NCBI GenBank assembly: GCA_023313575.1
Contig: JAJTTP010000013.1
Location: forward strand, 1,178,001 to 1,242,000
Reading direction: 5' to 3'
DNA: 64,000 nucleotides
Source: Eutypella sp. D-1
Taxonomy: Eukaryota; Ascomycota; Sordariomycetes; Xylariales; Diatrypaceae
Every line of letters begins with the position of its first letter. Positions within the stretch are counted from its first letter, which is position 1. A model generated the notes under the pieces. The model did no database searches and had not been told where the DNA came from. It saw nothing but the letters and a program-made list of their open reading frames with translations. This document shows positions 21,984 to 34,242 of this stretch, in pieces. Both the position numbers and the translations under genes were made by a program.

Positions 21984-23451
21984 TCAGAGTTTAGATAGCA
22001 AGAACCCACTGTTCTGCAAACCCTGAAAAACCCGAGTTAGGTCGTATTTGAGCACCACTTTCTTCAACCTCTGGACGTTCTCCTCGCCATAAGAGGCATG
22101 GAGATTCTCATCACGGGACACATAATTCATGTAAGTGAAGTTAGGATCAAGTCCTCTCTCGTGGGAGAGCTCTCTCCAACATGTAGTAGTAGTAATCGAT
22201 GCCGATCGCGCTACTTCGCCATCCTTTTTATGTAACCAGTCTACCAGCGTCGTCCACCCTATCACTGCGTGTTAGAGGGTGCCAGATTCAGTTTGAGCGA
22301 GCGGGAACAGTAATGACCCACCTTGATGGTCCGTCAGGGGCAGACCTAGCGGGTTGCCTCCCCTATTAATCCCCTGCTAGGCTACATTCTTGGAGACATG
22401 CTGGATCACGAATGTCTGGTTAGCTCCAGTAGCTTCGTGGGTGGCTGTAGCCTTCTTCAGCCAGAACTTGCAAACGTCTTTGTATAACTGGGCGTCCACC
22501 TTTGAGCTGGCGCCCCGGTAGTCATGTTTGGACCCCAGGTCCGACACGCCCCCTTTCTGCCACTGAGCCATAGCATCGAGAAGTTCGAGCGCCTGGTTCG
22601 CGGTGTACAGGTATGCTGCCTACCAAAGATCGTGTGGTGGTACTGTGTAAAGGTCATACCTGGTCACGATGCCGAAGTTTGGGCCGCCGCCTTTCAACGA
22701 CCAGAATAGATCTGAGTTCTCATTCGCGTTGCAATTCAAGATCGTGCCGTCAGCGAGAATAACCTACGATACCGCCAAGAGTAAGACCTCCGACGCCAAC
22801 TGTTGGCTCTCGCCCTCCGCCCACGGTAACCCCGTTTAATTATGCTGCTGCTGAGACCTTATCCCAGCGTTTGCAGAGGCCAACAGAGGTAATTTTTCCG
22901 TTCTCTGATATGCTAATGGCACCCATGACTGACATCGAAAAGGACACCGTCGTCTTCAATGCTAGACCAGCCTGAGTTTGGCGAGTGAGCGCCACTTCTG
23001 ACGGCGAACTTGACCTGGTGTTTGTCGACAATCTGGATCAGCGCGCTCACATCGCTCGCTGGTGCAGGTTGGAAGATACAGCGAGGCTCTGTAATGCATG
23101 CTCGAGACCTGGCTTATTGTCAGTAAGTTAAAATGATGGAGTTGGGAGCCATCATAAACAGCCTTGCCTACCAGTTATTCTCGATATCACTTTGATTTAG
23201 AGGTCACGTTTGGACAATCGTCTTCCTAAGAGCAGTCTGACTGCTGCGCATGAGGCCTTAGCATCCGCCCTTGAGGCTTCTGCTTGAGCTTTTTGGGAAG
23301 TAAGACCTTCGATATCGCGTCGGGAAAGCATATTTAGGTTAGTATGGCCAGTGGCTTTTCGCTCTATAATAACCTGCATCTTTGGTTGAAGAGCAACGGC
23401 GAAAGCTACCGAAACGCAGAGAAGTCCTGATATTGCCTTGGTTCCTCTCAT
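21984..23451 (-). pseudogene. Broken FAD-linked oxidoreductase (FAD_binding_4 / BBE type)
   Basis: Fragments of one secreted flavin oxidoreductase lie in order on the minus strand but in different frames. They are a signal-peptide N-terminus (MRGTKAISGLLCVSVAFAVA, near 23451), IFQPAPASDVSALIQIVDKH and VRSGAHSPNSGWSSIEDDG (near 22950-23080), then after a frame change SISENGKITSVG and LNGVTVGGGREPTVGVGG with a stop between them. After another frame change come [17 protein letters not shown] and [20 protein letters not shown] (near 22640-22760). The C-terminal BBE part is PNFTYMNYVSRDENLHASYG and NVQRLKKVVLKYDLTRVFQ (21990-22150). Two further in-frame TAG stops lie near 22618 and 22378. The stretch expected after the PxVGVGGLxLGG loop (the SFFSPRYGW-type segment) is missing. 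Homologues are often berberine-bridge-like enzymes of secondary metabolism. Multiple stops, frame changes and a deletion make this a pseudogene rather than a mis-spliced gene. Confidence 0.85.
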
Positions 23452-26400
23452 CTTTTCATGGTCACAAGCCTTGAAATATCATGGAAGTGATGCTAGCCTT
23501 CCCCAATGGCTGGCAGAATTTATGTAATGTAGAGGAACGATTTAATATCATATCGCTATTCCGTTAATTATCATATGACGACGTTACGGTCAGTTATCTA
23601 AACAATCCACTGGTTGATATTTTCTAGGTTGTTTACGGAGTTCACATGTCCTTGAATAATTATGAGGTTCAAGTTCACTAACTTCGTTAATGAAAGCACC
23701 AACTGTTGATTCAGATTCATTACTTCCTTCCTCCGGTAGAGATGAACGAAGCATTAGGCACAGTATAAGAATATATACAAACATTAAGACCCCAAAGCTC
23801 AAATATTCTTCACAGTTTGCATTCCCCACCCCCAATAATCTAGATCAAATGTAGCTAAATCTAGATATCTTTCTATCTAATATTTAAGGTAAATAATCTA
23901 CATAATGTTGGTACCATGGCGTAACGGCAAGTTGAGCCTCTTCAGTGGGGCCAATAAATAGGGGAAGGATCGGACTTAGTGGAACAGCGAACCTTAGGCT
24001 CGAAGGTTGCCGGAGTATAATCATAGGCATGGGGATTACCTACATCTGTATCTAGTGACCCTTCTCGTTTATAGAAATACTATAAGTCACACCATATCTA
24101 TGTTTGTCGCTACGATCTTCCAGACGAGATCTGGTAATGTTCTCATGACAGTTCTAAGCATGGATTCAGCTTAATATCATTCTCTCGGCAAATTTCTGTA
24201 AACTTGACTTATGATTGAATGTTAATTCGATACCCGTGTTTCTCATAGGAGTAAACATGGGTTGAAGACGCAACAGATTATTTGTAGGGACAATAGAGTA
24301 ATTAAGATAGCCTTAGAATGGACTTTTATTTCTCAACCCCTTTAATCGAGAATACCATAGAGACCTCTATCGATTTGCCTAGAAGAACAGTATGCCTAGT
24401 TTCAGCTTATCGGGGATCATGTTGTAGGCATCATCTCCATAAGTCTACGTATCAAAAGCCTCGGAAGTAAAGGAAGTGGCACGAAAAAGGTGCATTTCGT
24501 CATTGCATGGATTGTGGCTCGTGATGCTATAACATCCTTCTCTATAAACAAACCCCTTAAACCCACCATTCAAAGCCGATGTCCGTGTTTTTAGGGAGCA
24601 GCCTTTCTTCCTCTTGCAAAGTATAGTGCTTTCTAGTGGTATGCCAACATAAGCTCGCAAATGGTTTCCATCAACTCTCGTTGATTCATATTGGGGAGTA
24701 TCGTAAAGACCAATGGCAGTACCAATACCCCCTATTGCGAGAGACGGGATGAAAACTCACATGTTCGCATACTACATATAGCTAACGGACTGCCTCGGTA
24801 TCCTTTACGTATATGGTGAACGGGGTCCCAGCTAGGTGGTAAGACAATTTAGATTTGCTTACACGAGCCTTATACGTTGGCTCGTAAGAGATAATGAAGA
24901 GAATAGTTAATATAAAGAGGTTGCAATAGAGTCACTTTATACTACCTATGCCATGGACATATAACCAAAGAAGGGAAAGGTGCCTTGGGACACAGTAACA
25001 CTGCATGTCACAAACCACCTACATAAGTAGCGTAAGGCCGATCTTAACCCCCTGTGCACCTTGTAGGGATCCTTAAGCTGAGTAGAGCAAGCAAGACATG
25101 TGGCTTGGAGATGGTCACTGCGGGGAGCCACTTCTCATTCTATTAGTGGCCTCTTGCCTCCCCCCCAAGCCCCCCTATTCCCTACCCCGCGATGTAAGCC
25201 GGCATTTGGAGATGCTTGACTTCATCTAAGGTTATTAGTAGTGATTTTAATTACTAGTTAGCTTTCACCTCTTCCCGGTTCCCGCACGCCCATCTCTACT
25301 ATCCCGACCTCCCGAGGCCCTCCTCCAATACGAGCGAGTGTCAGCCTGACGGGCACTAAGGCGGAAATTTCTCGCGCTGTCATCGCTGCCCTAGGATATC
25401 TGATCATAACATCATGCTGCAACACCAAAATCCCATGATCCTACCATCCATGTCACATACAACCTAACCTTCCTGTTTAGGAACGCAGCTGGTGAAGATC
25501 AAGTGATCACGACCGGAGAGCTGGACCAGTCCGTTCTACCAACTGCATGACCATTTTCTTGGAACCCCAACGGTCCCCTCACATTCCAAAGTAAATCTGA
25601 AGTACAGCGTGGGTGAATTCATCGCCCTTGCGTTGCGGTAAGGACCCGGCTTTATGTGTTCGCTTACCGCTTGTTCGGTACGAAGAGACGCTGCTGCGCG
25701 AGGTGAAATAATACCCCACGCGACGTGTCATCTACGAACTATAGTTTTGTCGAATGTTAGGTACTTCAACCTCCGATAAAGATCTTGCCTGACTACGATC
25801 TTTCTTGCGTAGACGACAATTTTTCGGACTGTGCAACGATATCACAGCCGGATTCTTATCCCATGGGTCCACTTTTAACCCCTGTAAACATGCCCGTTGC
25901 CGCTAGCTAATAGTATTCAGGTCGCGTGCAACGAAAGGCTTTATCTCTATTGAGGTCTCGTGAGCGGGCACAAGGTCGCTGGTTGAAATCTCCGTATATG
26001 CGTGCGTTCATGTATCTATACGAAGGTAGGAGGGATATCCGTATGAGAAAATGCTGCAATTCCACGGAAGAGCCGGCAAACGCGAGGGAGATACCGGAAT
26101 CCAGGCGATCGACCCGGCAGCGGCATCCCGCTTGCCCTCTGCCCCTGTAGTGGTCAAATATGCGGCATATGCTTACAAGAATGTAACATCCCCCACCTGG
26201 CAACACACGTACACCAGCCATATAGTGAGAAAGACATGAGATCCCATAATCAACGAACCACCCGTCGCTCTTCCAATGTCTCGTAAGTTATTAAGCTCAG
26301 CGATAGGTCAAGTGAAAAGTAAAGTTGGGCTCTTAGCGCTAAGTCCAGCGAATGCTAGTTCAGGGTCACGAGGGGTCTCAGAGTCTAGCAGGGGTTCCCC

Positions 26401-28502
26401 AGCTTTAGGGCGCTTCAGGGGGGTTCTTGGGGTTTCTTGGAGAAGCTTGAATGGCGGTGGGCTTGTCGATGACGCCAATGCCAAGCGCGGCGTGGTAAAC
26501 TTTTCCAGCCTCTACCCCGCTGTAGCAGTTAGACGTCGACTACATATCCAGATTGTTTTCATTGTTGCCCTACACATGTTCCAAGTCCACGAGCGGCGCC
26601 TTCGAGATTCCGGTCATTTCAGCAGGTAGTACATGGGCTAGTTGGCACTGAGTCTAGGCTAGTGCCCCGGTCTGAACCGTTGGGCTTGATCCGGGCTTCG
26701 AAGGCTAATCCAACCTCTTCATTACATGCCGTGGAACGGAAGTTCTTGACGTGGATTTTATGATAGCGTGTTCCTTGCAGAAAAATCCTCCGAGAATATG
26801 AGCCACGTCCGCCCGCCTCCTACATATGCAAGAATTATCACTCATGCTTATGATCGCCGTTGCGGTGATAGGACATGCGCCCCTGTTACGACGCGTCCAC
26901 CTAATCTTAAAACTAGCCAACGAAGCTACGTGTCGACAAGAGCCATGTATAAATCTCGACCCGATGTAGGCTTGGTGTTATCTAGTCTTGCAGAACCTGC
27001 ATCGCGCAGCCCAGGCACCTCGCATTATCGTTGACGCATGGGCCCTTGTGTCCAATTTCTTGCTTTCCGACTTGCCGCCCCCTGTGATCTGCTTGGATGG
27101 AGCTCATCGCGTAGATCACTTTGCCCAGCTAGGGCTATCCTGTTGACGCTACATGATACTATACAATACACTATGCCACTGTCTCTGATATCAAACATGG
27201 ACCAGGGTCAGGCTGGCACACGTTCCCAATCCAGTGGACTCGGTTCAGCGTGCGGTGAGAAAGTTTTAGGTGTGTAAAAGAAACTGTTAATTAACACTAC
27301 CGCCAGTATACGGCCACGCTCGAAACCACCCAGACCGAATTATCTAACTAACAGCACGTATCTCATGGGGATCCACTTCGCCATTTCGGTTGATATGATG
27401 TCTATTTCTTCACATGCTCGTATTAATAAAGAGATGCTATATGTAGGTAGGCCTCTAAGCCATGACTTAGATCTCCATATCACCCCAGTTGAAATATCTC
27501 TTCCCGCGGTGGAGATTCTGATGTGGCCGTGTGACATCTCGTCATTTTCCGTTTCGGGCAACCATGGCTTCTCCATGAATATACTTTCGGCAATGCAAAG
27601 AAAGGACAGTTTGATCTTGCCCATCGCCCTTTTTAGGAGCCGTTACGCTCAAGTCAGCTTCCAAGCCTCAAGACCCACTAGTGCTCCCACAAACATTCCA
27701 TGGTCAGATATGCATCGTGGTGTTTTTGAGCTAACACACACATTACTACCTCCTCCAGCGCTCACCTGCTCTTATGTAGCATCTGCTATAAAGTCATTCT
27801 TGACCTACCTTGTCCGCGACTGCTGGATCTCACCTGAAGCCTCAGGCCATAGCTTACCTGCAAGCGCGACCAAGTGCGGCCTGAGTCTTGGCTGCTCCAT
27901 TAACCATTAGCTCCGGGGCAGCACGACATGAAAAAGAAACCACATGGACTTCTCCAAGAGTCTTCTAGGATAGTGGATTGCCTTATATTGGTGCCAAGAA
28001 GGTAAATATCATGGTCTAGCTTAACTCTGTGCGAGTCTAGCCAAGCCTTACGGAGCAAGGTAGGGCGGCAGACAAAGAATCATTTCTCTCCGTAAGAGAC
28101 CGGTGTACTAAATGCGACCAATATCTCGGGCCGCATAAAGTCTCATGATGGGACTTGACGGCCTAATTGGCGAGTTCGATGATGGCTGACTCTACTCTCC
28201 ACTGCATCCCCTGCCTTCTCCCGTATACACGAGGCTCAGACCTTCCCAATTTGTTGCCTCACCCGACCTCGCCTTTGACTTTTCTTGGTACTGCTCTATG
28301 CTGTCGTATATAGACTTGGTCTCTTTATTTTACTTGATAAGTCTCTGCCAACCCATGTTTGTCTCTCCCTGTCCCATCACCTAGTTCCCACCACCCTCAC
28401 GCATCCTTTCTTCATTCGGCATAATACAGCTTCATTGTCAATCTTTTCCTCATGTTATAAGTCCGTGAATATCATCTACATCATCCGACATCACTGCCCA
28501 TC
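23452..28502. other. Gene-poor, lower-G+C 5-kb region
   Basis: I find no supportable gene. Open frames are short, or (27365-27910 plus, 27340-27624 minus) open but without recognisable motifs. Base composition is visibly AT-richer than in the housekeeping part. No terminal inverted repeats, LTRs, transposase or reverse-transcriptase motifs are visible. A C-rich patch (CCCCCCCCAAGCCCCCC) lies near 25160-25176. The last 250 bp before 28503 are pyrimidine-rich and likely the leader of the glutaminase gene. This may be heavily decayed sequence. Confidence 0.5.
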
Positions 28503-30988
28503 ATGAGGCTTAGCCCTATGCTGGCTCGGTTGGCGCTGGCCGTTGGCGTAACCTCTGCCCAGTCAACGTTTTCTCCTGCGAGGCCGCCATCCATCCCTCT
28601 CGCTGTCAAATCCCCTTACCTAAACACATGGCTCAACGCAGGTAGTGACGGGGGGAACGGTGGATACCTTGCCGGCGAATGGCCAAAATTCTGGTCGTGA
28701 GTTTGTGCTCTAGCTCATGTAACCATATATTGTCAGATATACTGAAATCTTATGATAGCCAGCAAAATACCGGGTGGGTGGGCTTCATCCGTGTGGATGG
28801 GACACCGTACACCTGGTTAGGTGCCGCTCCCGGTGCCAAGCTAGTGGACCAGATGGATTTCTCCTACACATCGACCAGGAGCACGTTCGTCTTAAGTGCC
28901 GGCGGCAAGGTGGAGTTGAACGTCACCTTCCTGAGTCCAGTGAACGCGAATGATCTACGGAGACAGTCTCTCCCTTTCTCCTACCTCGATGTCGGGGTCC
29001 ACTCACTAGACGGCGCTTCTCATGACGTACAACTCTACGCTGATGTCTCAGCAGGTAGGTTCTGCTTAACTCCTCGAGGAACTTGTGCGATGTCGAAAGG
29101 CTAATTGCAGTCACAGAATGGGCATCCGGCGACCTTGCTGCCGTTATTGAGTGGGACCATGGTTCCTCTGGCGGTGTAGCGTATCATCAGTTCGCCCGTA
29201 AGGAACAAGTCCAAATCCGGGAGGCAAACCAACAACCAAACTGGGGAACATGGTATGCGTCCTTTGCATTCTTCGCCCCTCGCCTTACCCAAATCGCATG
29301 ATATGTGGCAGTGACATTACAGTTGAACGAGCAAAGATTGACACCAATATTTTCACAGGTACTGGTCAACTAAAGACGTTAAAGGCGTGAGTATCCTTGG
29401 AGTTTTCATTACCGAGCTTGTTGTAGTCCAACTAACAACTTGACTTTCCAGCTCACCTGGCAGAGTGGTGTCGATAACACCGTAAGAGGTGCCTTCCTCC
29501 AAAAGGGAGTCTTGGCAAATACCAAAGACACCAAGTTCCGTGCTGTCAACGATAATTGGTGTGTAGTCATTATCCAAGCTGCTCATGAGATAGTCGCTAA
29601 CCTGTTCGAAGGCCAGTTTTCGGGTTCGCGAAGGACCTTGGATCCGTCGGTGGCAGTACTGTGTCGACCCTTTTTTCTATTGGACTTGCTCAGGATAATG
29701 CCATTACCCTACTTGGGGAGGGCAGTGGATTGACCACGTACCCCTCTCTATGGAAGAGTTACTTCAAGTCGGGCTTGGAAGCCGTAAGTCTCCCATAGAC
29801 CACTACTTTACAAGTTACTAACTAGATTAGAGCACGTTTTTCTACAATGACTACGGCGAAGCCTCAAAGTTGGCGACAGATTTGGACAACAGAGTGACAT
29901 CCGACTCGTTAGCTGCGGCTGGGCAGGACTACCTGACCATTACTAGTCTCAGTGTCCGGCAAACATTCGGAGCCCTCCAATTCACAGGAACACCGGACGA
30001 CCCCGTGGTCTTCTTGAAAGAGATTAGTAGTAACAGCGACATCCAGACCGTGGATGTAATTTTCCCAGCCATACCGTTGCTACTCTACCTCAACCCAAAT
30101 TTGGTACCCTGGCTCCTGAAACCGCTGTTCCTAAACCAGGAGAATGGACACTACCCCAACAAGAATGCGATTCACGACTTAGGCACTTTTCCAGTAGCCG
30201 GAGGGTATCCTGAGGGCAACGATGAGCCGATGCCACTTGAGGAATGTGGTAACATGATCATCATGGTGCTAGCGTACGCGCAGCGCACAGGTGACTCGGC
30301 ATATCTGAACGCGCATTACAAGATCCTCAAGCAGTGGGCGGGATACTTGGTGGACGAAGCGCTGATCCCGGCACACCAGCTGTCAACCGACGACTTCGCA
30401 GGCACACTCGCTAACCAGACGAACTTGGCGCTCAAGGGTATCATCGGGCTACGGGCCATGTCAGAAATTGCAGATCTGACAGACCACGCCGACGACGCAG
30501 AGTCATACGGTAAAACCGCCCGTGACTATATCGCCAAGTGGCAGGGCTACGGAATCAATTCCGCCGCGAAACTGCCGCACACTACACTCTCGTATGGCGA
30601 CGGGGAGTCGCACGGGCTATTGTACAACCTGTATGCAAACTCGCTGTTAGGCTTCGACAAGACCGACAAGGATGGCTTTGTGCCCAAGAAAGTTTACGAC
30701 CAGCAGTCTGCTTTCTACCCGACCGTCAAGCTCGACTGGGGCGTGCCCCTCGACACCCGCCATACTTGGACCAAGACTGACTGGATGATGTGGGCTGCCG
30801 CCATCGCTTCCAAGGACACTCGCGACCTGTTCATTCAGCTTCTCGCCCGCTTTATCGATGAAACGCCCACCAACAAGGCTTTTACCGACCTCTATGACGC
30901 CGCCAACGGTCATTACCCCCCTGGCCTAAGCTTCACCGCCCGACCCGTCGCCGGGGGACACTTCGCTTTACTCGCCCTTCCGAAGTGA
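28503..30988 (+). CDS. gtaA: Secreted GtaA-type glutaminase (DUF5127-DUF4965-DUF1793)
   Basis: Seven exons (28503-28696, 28759-29054, 29111-29252, 29359-29386, 29452-29558, 29612-29783, 29831-30988) sum to 2097 nt, 698 residues. The family hydrolyses extracellular glutamine to glutamate and ammonia (known from Aspergillus GtaA). A signal peptide (MRLSPMLARLALAVGVTSAQ) is followed by PPSIPLAVKSPYLNTWLN, typical of the family. The DUF5127 region runs through exons 2-6. The last exon from about residue 314 covers DUF4965 (IFPAIPLLLYLNPN, NKNAIHDLGTFPVAGGYPEG, EECGNMIIMVLAYA) and DUF1793 (YGDGESHGLLYNLYANSLLG, WGVPLDTRHTWTKTDWMMW, SFTARPVAGGHFALLAL). All key motifs are present and it looks intact, although it sits between a pseudogene desert and another low-density stretch. 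Exon 4 is 28 nt. Confidence 0.95.
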
Positions 30989-32919
30989 TTTAGGGTGCAT
31001 GCGATGTTTGTTTTCGAAGTGATTTAATTTGAGGTAGCTTCTATGTCCTACGCTTATGTTCGGTTCTTTTTGGTTGATTTTGACTTGAGCATCGTCATGG
31101 GAATAAGTTGCATGAGAGCGATGGTCAGCGTTGGATTTCTGGCTCAGGGTTGAATCTTCAGTCAGCATGTTAGTAGCTTGATGACCTTTCTCTGTCTTTG
31201 GCTAGTTGTCCTTGGAACCTTTCAGCTGTAATTCGACCTAATCAGGTTGTTTTGTAGTACTTTGGGTACCATCTTTTTGGGCGTAGGCTGGCTGTCGGCG
31301 ATTGATACCCCTTCTCTCCCTTTTCTATTAACCAAGCCGTTACCGTAGCCAATATGACGTACACTTTCACAATGTCCTAGGCTTTCAGGGTGATAGCATA
31401 TGATTGAGACCATAGTTTGGCTCACCAACCTTTATATAAGGATGCCGTGAATGAATACATTCAGCGTCGAAATCACGAGCCGGCTCGAGGTCTCCCTCCT
31501 TCGTATATTCGAGGCACTGGTCTGCTTTGAGGAGAGCATCCCAAGCAGAAACAAAAATAACATTGTATAGAACTATCATGCTCATATATTTCCATGGCTG
31601 TCTTGAAATAACCTGCCGATAGGGGACAAAGAGAATGGGGGTGGGCGATGCCCAGACTGTGTAAAGAGCCAATCACCCCTTCATATGTGCTTCAACTGAT
31701 ATTCAAGAGATCGATAAGTTAGCCGATGATCGGCTAAGCAAAGAAAAGTAGCGATGCCAACAAGGGACATAGCCCGCTAAGCGATAGGTTACTATAGGCG
31801 ACATGCGATGTGGAAGTCATGGTTAAAAAATCTCAACCGACTGCGTTAGATACTACTGCAGGATGCCACTAACAACACAGGGGATCTGAATTGCTTGAAC
31901 ACACCTCGATAGTTGCCCCCACACATTCCTCCCCGACGATGAGCTATGGTCCAATACCTGTCCAATACCTGGAACCAGCCTGAAATTGATCAGAGCACCT
32001 TGAGACCTATACCCCTATCTAATCTATCTGTGGGGGGTCACGAAGGCTTATTATACCTACTAAGTGTAGAGGGTCAAATATGTCGACGTGCTAATATGCA
32101 ACAATCTAGATAGGGTGTCATCTCTCAAACATCCCTGTCTCCTCCCGAGTACTTGGTAGACAAGGATTGCCCCCTCATTCCCCCAACATGCGGTGGGGTT
32201 GAATCCCCAAGATCGCGGGGCCGTCTAGATCCCACGAATTCCAGGTCAGGGAAATCCGACGAGACAGCCCAAAGCGGTACCCTTCTTTACTCCATACTTC
32301 ACGAGTGGATAATGTGGGCAGCACGGCAATTGGCCATCCCGTGCTTGAGCCAATAATCGTCGACTCCTATTCCGGCATCACTTGTTCTCAGAGAGTAAGG
32401 GGTCGAACTACCGGGGAGGGTAAGAGGGTTATCGGCACCCATGATAAAACTTGCTTGCAAGGCCGGACACACTTGGGTATAATTCTTGTGGTATCTTTGC
32501 CACAGTGTTTTCTATTGATGCCCACGGCTTATACAGAGAGCAATACAGGACTGTATTCGGTTACTCCTGTTACCAAACATGCGGCTAGGATCTAACCATA
32601 GAGGATCGATACTCGCTAACCCTACCTGCCATGGTAGAGGCTTGGCAGCAGGGAGTGAGATCACCGCGGGGATGCGGTCGCAAGTGCCCTGGTCGATGAC
32701 CCCAATGATCGCTTGCTCGCCAATCGCCAGGGGAAGGGGGAGGAGGGCCCCCCCGGGGCCTAGTTCCCGATAACTCGGGACATACTGAACCGAGCCGGAT
32801 CCTTCTCCTTTAAATCTGATGCGACCTCAGAAGATCCACACTCGAATGGACCGTCTTGACATTGTCCTTAAGCTCACATACTCCCTCAGCTTATTTTCGA
32901 GCTTCTCAGGCCGTGAACC
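30989..32919. other. Intergenic, lower-G+C
   Basis: About 1.9 kb with no supported gene. A minus-strand frame near 32560-32760 reads a passage resembling protein (EQAIIGVIDQGTCDRIPAVI), but it is short and I cannot place it, so at most it is a relic. TTTAAAT lies about 105 bp before the next ATG. Confidence 0.45.
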
Positions 32920-34242
32920 ATGGTTCGGGGATTCCAACTGGCCGCGCTCGGCGCTGCAGCCCTGCAGCAGGTTGCGCAAGCAGTGGCATCCGGCACGCCA
33001 GTTCCGGCGCCGGATAGCTACTGGCAAGTATCGCCACCACGCAACTACAGCGACGAGATCTACGCGGGGTGGCCACAACTCAAGGTAGACGGGGAGGCAG
33101 TGGTATACCGGGGCACAGACTTCAACCGGACGTACGCGCACCATCCGGAGCTATACTACGACGGGCAGCGCGTGTACCTACAATACTCGACAGCGCCGGT
33201 AGACGAGGATTCGACAGGCCAAGAGGCCTGGCTATCGACGTCGACGGACGGCGGCGTCACCTGGTCCGAGGGCATTTCCATCTTGCCCACGGCCTTACTC
33301 CCCAACCAAACCCACCCCGAGACCTACAAGTACTGGTGCGACCGGCGCATCTACCAGCGCGCGCTCCACCCCGCGGCTTGGGTCCCCATCGGCGACGACG
33401 GCGGCACGCTGTACGCGGTATCGCAGACGACGATCCGGTACTGCTGGGGCGAAGACGCGAAGGGGACCAAGGCGGCGGGCCGCGTGGCGCGCGCGATCGA
33501 CCGGCAGGGGAACCCCGTCGGCGACCCTTGCTGGTCCTCGATCACGCCGTGGGCGGACGAGGTGCAGTACGCGCGCACGGTGTACGGCACGAAGTACGGC
33601 ATGCGGCTCTGCCGGCACGCGGCGCAGATCGAGGCGTACCTGGAGCGTCCGGAGCGCGTGCCGGCGTGGGACACGTGGCTGTACCAGACGGAGCTGTTCG
33701 CGGCGGACGGCGCGCACGACATGCAGGAGCCGACGCACGCGGTGTGGTTCGGCGACCGCCGGCGGCGGGGGGGCCACTGGGAGCGGTTCTGGCGCGACAT
33801 CTCGGACAGCGATATCAATAGCCAGCGGGTGTGGGTAGAGCACAGCGCGTCGGCGCGGGGGCGGAACTGGTTCCCGCACGTGCGCGCGCAGCGCGGAAAC
33901 CGCATCTACGAGACCGATATCCCCGACGTCGGCAGCAAGCAGCACCTCGGGCGACTGCCCAACGGCGACCGCGTCTTGGTCCATAACCCCCGCAACAATG
34001 CCGAGCGTATCCGCCAGCCCCTGACCATCGCCACCTCGCGCGGCGGCAGCCGCGCCTACACCGGCATCGGCGTGCTCAAGACCGGTGCGAATACCACCAT
34101 TGTCCCCGACACCCGCGGCCTCAAGCGCCTGATGTTCTCCTACCCCACTGTCATTATGGTAAAGGGCAAACTTGTTGTTTCCTATAGTGAGAATAAGGAA
34201 AACATATGGGTTAGCGTTGTCGATCCTAAAAATCTTCTCTGA
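32920..34242 (+). CDS. Secreted sialidase-fold (BNR/Asp-box) protein
   Basis: A single exon of 440 codons, very G+C-rich and standing out sharply from AT-leaning flanks. The N-terminus MVRGFQLAALGAAALQQVAQ is a signal peptide. HHPELYYDGQRVYLQYSTAP leads into one clear Asp-box, STDGGVTW (S-x-D-x-G-x-T-W), characteristic of six-bladed beta-propeller sialidase-superfamily proteins. Later segments (LYAVSQTTIRYCWG, HDMQEPTHAVWFGDRR, KRLMFSYPTVIMVKGKLVVS) fit further propeller strands. The superfamily includes sialidases (GH33), exo-arabinanases (GH93) and lyases. I cannot tell which, because the arginine triad of true sialidases is not verifiable by eye. The C-terminus (SYSENKENIWVSVVDP) is AT-richer than the rest. 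The absence of introns and distinct composition could reflect transfer or strong codon selection. Confidence 0.75.
   Translation: MVRGFQLAALGAAALQQVAQAVASGTPVPAPDSYWQVSPPRNYSDEIYAGWPQLKVDGEAVVYRGTDFNRTYAHHPELYYDGQRVYLQYSTAPVDEDSTGQEAWLSTSTDGGVTWSEGISILPTALLPNQTHPETYKYWCDRRIYQRALHPAAWVPIGDDGGTLYAVSQTTIRYCWGEDAKGTKAAGRVARAIDRQGNPVGDPCWSSITPWADEVQYARTVYGTKYGMRLCRHAAQIEAYLERPERVPAWDTWLYQTELFAADGAHDMQEPTHAVWFGDRRRRGGHWERFWRDISDSDINSQRVWVEHSASARGRNWFPHVRAQRGNRIYETDIPDVGSKQHLGRLPNGDRVLVHNPRNNAERIRQPLTIATSRGGSRAYTGIGVLKTGANTTIVPDTRGLKRLMFSYPTVIMVKGKLVVSYSENKENIWVSVVDPKNLL

Noticed and set aside
27365..27910. 181-codon plus frame and overlapping 94-codon minus frame in the gene-poor block
   Set aside because: Neither shows motifs, signal peptide or splice partners. 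Two overlapping antisense frames in decayed-looking sequence are not evidence for a gene.
32560..32760. Protein-like minus-strand passage upstream of the sialidase-fold gene
   Set aside because: Too short, no start or domain identified. It could be a relic but cannot be supported.
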